Assembly: GCA_022711755.1 (NCBI GenBank) | Contig: JAKLEA010000004.1 | Location: 124,001-188,000 of the forward strand | Direction of reading: 5' to 3' | DNA from: Planctomycetota bacterium | GTDB lineage: Bacteria > Planctomycetota > Brocadiia > SM23-32 > JAKLEA01 | Length of the DNA: 64,000 nucleotides | Part shown: positions 1 to 7,297 of the stretch, piece by piece | Position numbering within the stretch: the stretch's first letter is position 1 | Layout: each line of letters begins with the position of its first letter | The notes under the pieces: model-generated | What the model was told of the DNA's origin: nothing | The model's database searches: none | Seen by the model: the letters and a program-made list of their open reading frames with translations, nothing else | Made by a program: the position numbers and the translations under genes

Positions 1-1
1 T

Positions 2-1264
2 CAGGCTGCGTTGAAGAACAAGGGACTAAGCCGCGATGGATGGACGATCGCGCTTGTTACACCCATGATCGGGGTGCAGAAGGGTAATCCCAAAGGCATC
101 AAAGGGCTTAAGGACCTTGGCAATGAGGGGGTCAAGGTGGTTCTTACCGATCCTCAGTATTCCACCGTCGGCCACATCAATGCCGTCATGTTCAGGAAAG
201 CCGGCGCTGCCGATGCCATTGAGAAGAACGTCATAACCCGCACGAAGGGCGGCGGCGAGGCGGCCAATGCGGTGGGAATAGGCGCAGCGGATGCGTGCAT
301 TGCCTGGGACGCGGTGCTGTTCCTGCGCTCGGACAAGCTGGAAATATTGGATATTGAACCGCAATTCCGTCCCGATCCCGTGGTTGACGCTGTTACGTCC
401 GCCACATTCGGACCAATTGACATGAGCAGGGCAAAGGTCACGATTGATACGCTCAAGTGCTCCACGCAGCCGGAGAAGGCGAAAGCCTTTGCGGAATACG
501 TGGCGTCCCCGAATGGCGCCGAGGTTTTCGCGCGATTCGGGTTCACGGTTCTGGCGAAGGAACAACAGAAAGCTGAAGGCCCTCTTTATCTCTACTGCGG
601 CGCCGGGATCCGGCCGGCGGTGGCCGAGGCGATTGACGCATTCCAGAAGGAGACGGGCGTTCAGGTCGAGGCCGATTACGGCGGCAGCGGCATACTGATC
701 TCAAAGCTCAGACTTCAGAAGACGGGCGATCTTTACATGCCGGGGGAGAATGCTTACATCGAAATGGCGGAGAAGGACGGCCTTATTGCGTCAAAGAAGG
801 CTGTCTTCCGGTGGACTCCGGTCATACTCGTGAAGAAGGGCAACCCGAAGAGCATCGCCGCGCTGGAGGACCTGGCAAAGCCAGGCATAAAACTTGGTCT
901 CGGCAATCCCGAGACCTGCGCCATCGGGATGACGACAAAGCAACTTCTTGAGAAAAACGCAATCCCGCAGGACGGGATCAAGGCCAATCTCGTCTTTTCC
1001 TCGGCGACTGTCAACGAGCTTGGCGTGCAGATCAAGACCGGCGACATTGATGCCACAATTGTCTGGGACGCGGTGGCGGCATACTATTCCGACTGCTCGG
1101 ATAGGATTGCGATACCGGCGGAGAAGAACCTGCCCGCGCCGGTCGGGATCGGATTACTGAAGTGCTCAAAGCGTCCGGAGCTTGCGCAGAAGTTCATGGA
1201 CTACCTGACCGGCGACAAGGGAAAGGCCATTTTCAAGAAACACCACTACGCTACCGAAGGCTGA
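2..1264 (+). CDS. Tandem-fused molybdate/tungstate-type periplasmic binding protein (5' end outside window)
   Basis: The reading frame is already open at the left edge, so the true start and any signal peptide lie outside the window. The visible part holds the C-terminal two thirds of one ModA-like substrate-binding domain (to about nt 560) and then a complete second one (about nt 580-1250). The halves are recognisably homologous: both carry a VKKGNPK/QKGNPK block, a D-x-T/C-IVWDAV/IAWDAV block and a LKCS...P block before the C-terminal helix. ModA-family proteins capture molybdate or tungstate in the periplasm and deliver it to a ModB permease. The next two genes are that permease and its ATPase, with 1-nt overlaps, so this is the binding component. 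Usual ModA is about 250 residues with one domain; the tandem fusion is unusual. The exact oxyanion is not determined. Confidence 0.85.
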   Translation, partial: QAALKNKGLSRDGWTIALVTPMIGVQKGNPKGIKGLKDLGNEGVKVVLTDPQYSTVGHINAVMFRKAGAADAIEKNVITRTKGGGEAANAVGIGAADACIAWDAVLFLRSDKLEILDIEPQFRPDPVVDAVTSATFGPIDMSRAKVTIDTLKCSTQPEKAKAFAEYVASPNGAEVFARFGFTVLAKEQQKAEGPLYLYCGAGIRPAVAEAIDAFQKETGVQVEADYGGSGILISKLRLQKTGDLYMPGENAYIEMAEKDGLIASKKAVFRWTPVILVKKGNPKSIAALEDLAKPGIKLGLGNPETCAIGMTTKQLLEKNAIPQDGIKANLVFSSATVNELGVQIKTGDIDATIVWDAVAAYYSDCSDRIAIPAEKNLPAPVGIGLLKCSKRPELAQKFMDYLTGDKGKAIFKKHHYATEG

Positions 1265-2109
1265 TGCGGAAAAGAATGTTCGGAAGCAGCGGACGCGACG
1301 AGCGCAAGGAAATGACGGCGGCAGGACCACGGATTCATCCGTTGTCCGTTATTTCGATGACGTTTGTCTTCGTGTTCATTGCGATAGTCGTCGCGCTGAT
1401 CGCCGCCGACCTTTCCTACATCGGCCTGGGAGATGTCTCTGCTGCGCTGGCCGCCCCGGAGATAAGAGCCGCCATCAGGCTCAGCGCTGTCACTTCGCTT
1501 GCTACGCTCCTGCTGGTCGCTCTGTTTGGAGCGCCAACCGGTTACGCTTTGAGCCGTTACCGGTTTCCCGGGCGCGGGATAGCGGATACGATCGTTGACA
1601 TGCCGATCGTCCTGCCACCGCTTATCATCGGCGTTTCCCTACTCGTGTTCTTCCAGACTGATCCGGGTAAATGGATCGAGACCCACGGGTTGAAGTTCGT
1701 CTACACGCGCAAGGGCATAGTGCTTTGCCAGTTTCTATGTTCCGTCTCTTACGCGATACGGGCTGCGAAGGCGTCATTCGACAGCGATAATCAGAAGCTT
1801 GAAACGCTGGCGCTGACGCTTGGCTGCACTCCGATGCAGGCATTCCGCATGGTGGCGTTGCCGCTGGCGCGGAACGGGATAGTGGCCGGCGCGATACTTG
1901 CCTGGGCGCACGCCGTCGGCATATTCGGCCCGCTTATGGTTTTTGCCGGATGTGTGCGGATGAAGACGGAGGTCCTCCCCACTGCAATCTACCTCGAGCT
2001 TTCCGTGGGGCGCATCGAGACCGCCTTGGCCATAGCCCTTCTCATGCTCGCCCTTGCGGCCTGCATGCTCGCCGCCATTCACAGGCTTGCGCCGGGAAAG
2101 AGGTGGTGA
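1264..2109 (+). CDS. modB: Molybdate/tungstate ABC transporter permease (ModB/CysT family)
   Basis: Inner-membrane permease of about 281 residues that forms the channel for the oxyanion importer. The start is set at the ATG overlapping the upstream stop by one base (TGATG); an in-frame start further upstream would run through the binding-protein gene. Hydrophobic segments are regularly spaced (first one begins SVISMTFVFVFIAIVVALIA). The cytoplasmic EAA-loop region, which contacts the ATPase, is visible as LETLALTLGCTPMQAFRMVALPLA. The order binding protein, permease, ATPase and the tight overlaps indicate one transcript. Family assignment is firm; molybdate versus tungstate is not resolved from sequence. 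Confidence 0.88.
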   Translation: MRKRMFGSSGRDERKEMTAAGPRIHPLSVISMTFVFVFIAIVVALIAADLSYIGLGDVSAALAAPEIRAAIRLSAVTSLATLLLVALFGAPTGYALSRYRFPGRGIADTIVDMPIVLPPLIIGVSLLVFFQTDPGKWIETHGLKFVYTRKGIVLCQFLCSVSYAIRAAKASFDSDNQKLETLALTLGCTPMQAFRMVALPLARNGIVAGAILAWAHAVGIFGPLMVFAGCVRMKTEVLPTAIYLELSVGRIETALAIALLMLALAACMLAAIHRLAPGKRW

Positions 2110-3173
2110 TGCTCCAGGTCCAGGGTCTTCGCTATCGCGCCGGGAATTTCGCGCTTCAGGAGGTTTCCCTCGATATCGAAGCCGGGGAATACTTCGCACT
2201 CCTGGGGCCGACCGGCTCCGGCAAGACTCTGCTGATACAGAACATCTGCGGACTGATCCGAGCGGACGGCGGGAGCATTCTCATCGAAGGCAGGGACGTG
2301 ACGCGCCTTGCGCCGCGCATGCGCGATATCGGCTATGTGCCGCAGGACTACGGCCTGTTCCCCCATCTGAACGTCGAGCGCAACGTTGTTTTCGGTCTTC
2401 GCGCGCGCGGGGTACCCATGCGCGAGGCGCGTGAGCGGATCAGGGGGTTGGTCGAGACGCTCCAGCTCGGACGCCTGCTGAACCGGTCCACGCGAGGGCT
2501 TAGCGGGGGGGAACGGCAGAAGGTCGCCCTGGCTCGCGCTCTGGCAATCAGGCCGAAGCTGCTTATGCTGGACGAGCCGGTGAGCGCGCTGGATGAATCC
2601 ATACGCCAGACTGTCTGCGCGGAGCTTTGCAGACTTCAGCGTGAATTGAGGATAGCCACCGTTCACGTCACGCACAGCTTCGAGGAGGCGTTGGCCGTGT
2701 CCGACCGCGCCGGAATCATGCGCGAGGGGCGGTTGGTCCAGACCGGGCCGATGTCGCAACTCATGCGCCGCCCGGCGGACGAGGGAATCGCGCGCTTCCT
2801 GAGAATCGAAAACATCTTCCGGGGACGGGCAATCTCGGCGCATCCCGGCGGGACGATTGTCGAGGCCGGGGGGCGCAGGATCGCCGTCCCCGGGCAGAGA
2901 ACCGGGGAAGTCGTCTTCATGATCAGGCCGACGGACGTCGAGGTTTCTCCCGCTTCAGAAGAGATTGAGGCAAGGGGGGAAAATGCGTTTGTAGGCGAAC
3001 TGGCCGCAATCACGGAGCGAGGGGCGTACAGCAGACTGGAATTCAACGCGGGCATCACGATTGTCACATACGCAATCCCGGGCCGGGCGCACTGCGTGTT
3101 CGAAACCGGCGGGAAGTATCTCATGACGCTCCCGCGTGAAGCGATTCACGTATTCGACAATCCGATGCCATGA
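2109..3173 (+). CDS. modC: Molybdate/tungstate ABC transporter ATP-binding protein
   Basis: ATPase subunit of the importer, about 354 residues. The start is the ATG at 2109, which overlaps the permease stop by one base (TGATG) and has an AAGAGGTGG ribosome site. Motifs in order are Walker A GPTGSGKT, Q-loop VPQDYGLFPHL, ABC signature LSGGERQ, Walker B LLMLDEP and H-loop VTHSFEEAL. The C-terminal region after about residue 230 fits the TOBE/MOP-like regulatory domain of ModC-type proteins. It completes a ModABC-type operon; the transcript probably ends before the AT-rich leader that follows. Assignment to the Mo/W class rests mainly on the neighbouring binding protein. Confidence 0.88.
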   Translation: MLQVQGLRYRAGNFALQEVSLDIEAGEYFALLGPTGSGKTLLIQNICGLIRADGGSILIEGRDVTRLAPRMRDIGYVPQDYGLFPHLNVERNVVFGLRARGVPMREARERIRGLVETLQLGRLLNRSTRGLSGGERQKVALARALAIRPKLLMLDEPVSALDESIRQTVCAELCRLQRELRIATVHVTHSFEEALAVSDRAGIMREGRLVQTGPMSQLMRRPADEGIARFLRIENIFRGRAISAHPGGTIVEAGGRRIAVPGQRTGEVVFMIRPTDVEVSPASEEIEARGENAFVGELAAITERGAYSRLEFNAGITIVTYAIPGRAHCVFETGGKYLMTLPREAIHVFDNPMP

Positions 3174-3310
3174 CGATGATAGTCGGATTGCCGGGCGGCT
3201 CCGGATGAAGCCGACCGCCCGCTATTAATATGCCGATAAACGCGAATTCTATTAAACTTGGATTTTCCTGTTGCATTCGGGCGTGGTTCATGGCACCATT
3301 AAATATGCCG

Positions 3311-3424
3311 AGTCTGCCTGCCGTGCAGGCGGAGCGGGGGAACCGAACAACGTTGGGGCGCATCCCGGCCGCAAGCCGGGAGGGACACCTGAAAGTCCTA
3401 GCCCGTCAGCTAACCTCGCAGGCT
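3311..3424 (+). promoter_or_regulatory. Cyclic di-AMP riboswitch (ydaO/yuaA type)
   Basis: Seen in sequence: the conserved core GGAG..GGGGAACC (3331-3344), UUGGGGCGCAUC (3353-3364), a stem-loop CCCGGC/GCCGGG (3364-3369 with 3375-3380), AGGGACACCU, and the hallmark 3' block GUCAGCUAACCUCG (3405-3418). A closing P1 helix can form between AGTCTGC (3311-3317) and GCAGGCT (3418-3424). A local hairpin CCTGC-CGT-GCAGG (3317-3329) sits where ydaO RNAs have a short stem. The family binds c-di-AMP and in Bacillus turns off potassium importer and cell-wall hydrolase genes. Here it lies about 240 nt upstream of a kinase-regulator-trkA-trkA-trkH operon, which fits potassium control. The T-run directly after P1 (3424-3428) may be part of the expression platform. 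Confidence 0.92.
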
Positions 3425-3462
3425 TTTTCAGGGCGACCGTCAATCGTTCTCGCCCTCCCCAT

Positions 3463-3478
3463 GCCGCCCAGAAGCGGC
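3463..3478 (+). terminator. Small hairpin downstream of the riboswitch, possible expression platform
   Basis: Inverted repeat GCCGC (3463-3467) and GCGGC (3474-3478) with a 6-nt loop, followed by a mixed T-containing stretch rather than a clean U-run. It lies about 40 nt after the c-di-AMP riboswitch and could serve as the regulated terminator, but the U-tract is poor. The rest of the 3174-3664 gap holds no coding sequence that I can support. Confidence 0.28.
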
Positions 3479-3664
3479 GTTATCCTTTGATCCGGCCTTT
3501 GTCCGAACATTTATCGGACAGTCTGGATCACATCGGTCATACCTGCCGGGCTGCCGCTCCATACGCGTGGAGAAAGTCCGTCTCAATCGCGATACCATAC
3601 GGGCGAAACTTGCCCCACGCTCTCGTCCGCTCCGCAAACGCGGTATCCCGAAGGAATCCCAGCC

Positions 3665-5497
3665 ATGAATCTCCAGACCAGGGTGCTTGCCGGATATGGC
3701 GTCGGATTGACGCTCCTGATAGGAGTCCTTATCTGGGCCGTGGCTAATCTTGTAAGCGTCGGCAAGGCTGGTGAAGCCATCCTCAGAGAGAACTACAAGA
3801 GCATCCTTGCGGCTGAAAACATGATTGAAGCCATCGAGCGCCAGGACAGCGCCATTCTCCTTCTGATGCTCAATTATGAAGACGAGGCTCTGAGCCAGTT
3901 TCACGAGAACGAAAACGGTTTCCTCCAATGGCTGGGGAGGGCCAAGGACAACATCACTATTGAGGGGGAGGGTGAAATCATTCAGACGATTGACGCCGGA
4001 TATTCCGCCTATCTGAGGAACTTCACAGAATTGTGCCGCATACGCGATACCGATGAAAATTCCGCCGGGGGGTTCTACCACGAGACGACGTTGCCGTCCT
4101 TCAAGAGCGTGCGGGACGCCTGCATCCGGTTGCGGGAGGCGAATCAGAACGCCATGTTCACCTCCAGCCGGCGCGCAGGGGACATCTCCCGGCGGGCAAT
4201 CTGGTCAACCGTCGCTGTCGCTTTCGCGGCTCTGGGCGCCGGCCTGGTGTTCAGCCTGTTGATGTCCAGGAGGCTCGTGCGTCCGATAACGGCACTGACG
4301 GACGCAACCGAAGCGCTGGCGCTTGGCATTTACAACACACAGGTTCCGACCGACGGGAGCGACGAACTGGGACAACTCGGTTATGCCTTCAACATGATGG
4401 CCCGCAAACTCGGCGAATACAACAGACTGAACGTCGAGAAGGTCATTGCGGAAAAGCGCCGGGGAGACGCCGTCCTGAGGAGCATAGACGACGGCGTCGT
4501 GCTCGTTGACGATAAATTCCGCGTCTTGACCATGAATCCTCCGGCGGCGCGGATTCTTAATGCGGCATCGCAGACAGTTGAAGGCCGTCACTTCCTTGAG
4601 GTCGTGGGAAATAATGCGCTTTTCGAACTGATCAGGCAGGCGGTCGAATCCGGCAGGACGCCGACTGTATCCGATGGAAAGGAAATCCTTTCATTCGGAG
4701 AAGGGGAATCCGTTCGGCACTACACGTTCGCCGTCACGCCTGTGCTTTCCGATTCCGGGGGGATATTCGGCGTCGTGCTGCTGCTGCGGGACGTGACGCG
4801 GCTCAAGGAACTGGACCGCATGAAAAGCGAATTCGTAATGGCGGCCTCCCACGAATTGAAGACCCCGCTTCAGAGTCTTGGTATGAGCGTGGAACTATTG
4901 CTTGAGGACGCCCCCAAGAGACTGACTGAGACGGAACGCGAACTCCTGACCGCGGCCAATGAGGAACTTCAGCGCCTCAAATCCCTGGTGAACGATCTGC
5001 TCAGCCTGTCCAGGATCGAATCGGGAAAGGCTCAGATGGCTTTCGACAGCGTTCCGGTCGCGGCGCTTATTGACAAGGCGATCGGCGCTTTCAAAGTGCA
5101 GGCAGACCGTCAGGAGGTTGAGCTTGCCCGCATATCCGGCGATGACACAATCAGGGCAAGGGCCGACGCCGGTCGGATAACGTGGGTTCTGACGAATCTG
5201 ATTTCAAATGCGCTGCGGCACGTCGAGCGCGGCGGACAGGTCCGTATTTCCGTAGAGCGGACCGGACAGTGGATACAGGTTTGCGTGGCTGATAACGGCG
5301 AGGGCATCCCGCTGGAATATCAGAGCCGGATTTTTGAAAAGTTCGTCCAGATACCCGGCCAGAAGAACCTGGGCGGAAGCGGATTGGGACTCGCCATCTG
5401 CAGGCAGATCATCCGCGCTCACATGGGAACGATCTGGGTTGAATCAAAACCAGGCGAGGGCAGCGCCTTCACTTTTACGCTGCCCGTAGCCGCATGA
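3665..5497 (+). CDS. Membrane sensor histidine kinase (KinB-like: sensor-HAMP-PAS-HisKA-HATPase)
   Basis: 610-residue inner-membrane sensor kinase. Two membrane segments (about residues 7-29 and 178-200) bracket a periplasmic, largely helical sensor of about 145 residues. They are followed by a HAMP linker (200-255), a PAS domain (about 265-380), a HisKA dimerisation domain with phospho-acceptor His396 in ASHELKTP, and a catalytic ATPase domain with NLISNALRH, VADNGEGIP and GGSGLGLAI motifs. The ATG is preceded by AAGGAA 8 nt upstream. It is the first gene after the c-di-AMP riboswitch, and the response regulator follows 15 nt later. Architecture resembles Pseudomonas KinB or NtrY-type kinases. 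The signal is unknown; the operon suggests envelope or osmotic/potassium status, which is inference. Confidence 0.9.
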   Translation: MNLQTRVLAGYGVGLTLLIGVLIWAVANLVSVGKAGEAILRENYKSILAAENMIEAIERQDSAILLLMLNYEDEALSQFHENENGFLQWLGRAKDNITIEGEGEIIQTIDAGYSAYLRNFTELCRIRDTDENSAGGFYHETTLPSFKSVRDACIRLREANQNAMFTSSRRAGDISRRAIWSTVAVAFAALGAGLVFSLLMSRRLVRPITALTDATEALALGIYNTQVPTDGSDELGQLGYAFNMMARKLGEYNRLNVEKVIAEKRRGDAVLRSIDDGVVLVDDKFRVLTMNPPAARILNAASQTVEGRHFLEVVGNNALFELIRQAVESGRTPTVSDGKEILSFGEGESVRHYTFAVTPVLSDSGGIFGVVLLLRDVTRLKELDRMKSEFVMAASHELKTPLQSLGMSVELLLEDAPKRLTETERELLTAANEELQRLKSLVNDLLSLSRIESGKAQMAFDSVPVAALIDKAIGAFKVQADRQEVELARISGDDTIRARADAGRITWVLTNLISNALRHVERGGQVRISVERTGQWIQVCVADNGEGIPLEYQSRIFEKFVQIPGQKNLGGSGLGLAICRQIIRAHMGTIWVESKPGEGSAFTFTLPVAA

Positions 5498-5512
5498 TTT
5501 TGGAGAATTGAA

Positions 5513-6178
5513 ATGAAAAATGTTCAAGCGCTTGTCGTGGACGATGAGAAGAACATCCGGTTGACGCTTGCCCACGCTCTGGAAGGTTCAGGCGTCAAAA
5601 CAGTCTGCGCCGTCAACGGGGAGGAAGCGTTGACGATCCTGAAGAGCGATCAATTCGACCTGATACTGCTGGATTTGAAAATGCCGGGCATTGACGGCAT
5701 TGAAACGCTCCGGCGCATCCGGGACGGGAATCCCCATGTCAAGGTCGTGATCATCACCGCCTTCGGGACCATCGAATCAGCCGTGGAGGCCATGAAACTC
5801 GGCGCGGCTGACTTCATTCAGAAACCATTTGCGCCCAAAGAGATACGGGCGCTGATCGCATCCGTCATGGATCGAGACGCGCTGGACGCTGATAAGGCCA
5901 AAGGCTACCAGGCGTGCATCGAGCTTGCCAAGCGATGCATAAACAGGCAGGAATTCGACGCTGCCGCCGAGCACGTCCGCCAAGCCATTGCGGCGGACGC
6001 CACCAAGCCAGAAGCGTTCAACATACTCGGCGTTCTGCATGAGATCGGCGGAGACAAACTGGAAGCGCAGAAAAACTACCGGACCGCCCTGGAACTTGAT
6101 CCGACCTACGAGCCGGCTCAACAGAATCTCAGGAGGACCGCCGGGCTTGATCGCGGCGGGCGCGTCAGTCTGGATTGA
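5513..6178 (+). CDS. Response regulator: receiver domain fused to TPR, no DNA-binding domain
   Basis: 221 residues. Residues 1-120 form a canonical receiver: acidic pair VVDDEKN near the N-terminus, phospho-acceptor Asp54 in LLDLKMPG, Thr82 in ITAFGT, and Lys104 in QKPF. Residues about 127-205 form TPR-like helices (ACIELAKRCINRQEFDAAAEHVRQAI, then FNILGVLHEIGG...AQKNYRTALELDP). No helix-turn-helix or AAA+ output domain is present, so output is probably by protein-protein contact rather than direct transcription control. It is the cognate partner of the kinase 15 nt upstream, with a TTGGAG ribosome site. Its place between the kinase and the trk genes suggests it acts on the potassium system or on a shared partner; this is inference. 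Confidence 0.88.
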   Translation: MKNVQALVVDDEKNIRLTLAHALEGSGVKTVCAVNGEEALTILKSDQFDLILLDLKMPGIDGIETLRRIRDGNPHVKVVIITAFGTIESAVEAMKLGAADFIQKPFAPKEIRALIASVMDRDALDADKAKGYQACIELAKRCINRQEFDAAAEHVRQAIAADATKPEAFNILGVLHEIGGDKLEAQKNYRTALELDPTYEPAQQNLRRTAGLDRGGRVSLD

Positions 6179-6201
6179 CTTCAGCATGACGGAGGATAAA
6201 C

Positions 6202-6633
6202 GTGAAGGACCTTTATGTCGTCATAGTCGGTTGCGGACGACTTGGTTCGCAACTTGCGAATGCCCTCAGCCGCCTGGGAATGGGCGTGGTTGCCATTGAT
6301 TCAAGCGATTCCGCTTTCTCCGGCCTGTCGCGCGCTTACAGCGGTTTCCGCGTCGAGGGCGACGCGACTGAGCCGGCGGTTCTGCGGGCGGCCAAGATGG
6401 ACAAGGCCGATCTGGTCATTGCCACAACCCGGGATGACAACGTCAACCTTATGGTCGCGCAGACGGCCAGAACCCTCTTCTCGGTGCCGCGCGTCATGGC
6501 GAGGGTCTTCGACCCCAAGCGCGAAAGGATGTATCGCGCGCTGGGAATTGAACCCGTCTGCCCGACTGTTCTGGCGGTCGAAGCGTTCATGAACATCATC
6601 CGGAATCAGGAAGACAAGGCGGACGCATCATGA
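6202..6633 (+). CDS. trkA: TrkA-type potassium uptake regulatory protein, single RCK N-domain
   Basis: 143-residue cytoplasmic protein made almost entirely of one TrkA-N/RCK Rossmann domain. The dinucleotide-binding loop VIVGCGRLGSQLA and the acidic residue at the end of strand 2 (VAIDSSD) are intact, as is the LVIATTRDDNVN turn. It lacks the TrkA-C domain. Translation probably starts at GTG (6202), which has a strong GGAGGA site at 6191-6196. The stop overlaps the next trkA start by 4 nt. TrkA proteins bind NAD(H) or nucleotides and gate TrkH/KtrB channels. Splitting the usual two-halved TrkA into two proteins is seen in some bacteria. Confidence 0.87.
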   Translation: MKDLYVVIVGCGRLGSQLANALSRLGMGVVAIDSSDSAFSGLSRAYSGFRVEGDATEPAVLRAAKMDKADLVIATTRDDNVNLMVAQTARTLFSVPRVMARVFDPKRERMYRALGIEPVCPTVLAVEAFMNIIRNQEDKADAS

Positions 6634-7292
6634 AAACCATCATTACGGGAGGCGGCAAGGCGGTCTATTTCCTTTGCCGCGCGTTTTTGTCGAAGGGATG
6701 GGAAGTGGCGGTCGTCAATCCCGATCAGGAGGAATGCGAGCAGATGGCTCGCAAGCTGCGCGCCCTCGTTATCAAGGGCGATGGCAGCGATCCTGCAATA
6801 CTTGAAGATGCCGGAGCCAGAGGAGCCGACGCCGTCGTGGCCGCCACGCCCGACGATGCGACCAACCTCGCCGTCTGCCAGTTGGCGAAGATCGAGTTTG
6901 ACGTGCCCCGGGCGTTGGCAATGGTCGGCGACCCCGACAACGAGGAAATATTCAGAATGCTCGGCATAACGGTTTTCTGCGCCACCAGCGTCATGGCAAG
7001 CATGATCGAACAACGGGCGGCGCTGGAGGAAATAACGAACCTTATGCCTTTGGCAGAGGGCAAGGTCAATATCACCGAGATGGCGCTGTCGCCGGATTCG
7101 CCCGCGGTCGGAAGAACGCTGCGCGACTTGGCGTTGCCGCCCAACAGCCTGATCGCCGTCGTCATGCGGGATGGCAAGGCCATCGTGCCGCGCGGGGACA
7201 CATGCCTTCAGGCATCGGACCGCGTAATCCTCATCACTCTGCCCGACAACCACGGGCCTGTCATCAAGATCATGACGGGCGAATCTCGATAA
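6630..7292 (+). CDS. trkA: TrkA-type potassium uptake regulatory protein, RCK N- and C-domains
   Basis: 220 residues: a TrkA-N domain (1-135) and a TrkA-C domain (about 140-215: VNITEMALSPDSPAVGRTLRDLALPPN...VPRGDTCLQASDRVILIT). The glycine motif is atypical: ITGGGKAVYFLCRAFL replaces GxGxxG with bulky residues after the first glycines, so classical NAD binding may be weakened. The acidic VVNPDQEE turn is retained. The start ATG overlaps the upstream trkA stop (ATGA), indicating translational coupling. TrkA-C domains in Gram-positive KtrA/KtrC bind c-di-AMP, which is notable given the riboswitch upstream; whether this one does is unknown. Confidence 0.87.
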   Translation: MKTIITGGGKAVYFLCRAFLSKGWEVAVVNPDQEECEQMARKLRALVIKGDGSDPAILEDAGARGADAVVAATPDDATNLAVCQLAKIEFDVPRALAMVGDPDNEEIFRMLGITVFCATSVMASMIEQRAALEEITNLMPLAEGKVNITEMALSPDSPAVGRTLRDLALPPNSLIAVVMRDGKAIVPRGDTCLQASDRVILITLPDNHGPVIKIMTGESR

Positions 7293-7297
7293 GAAAT

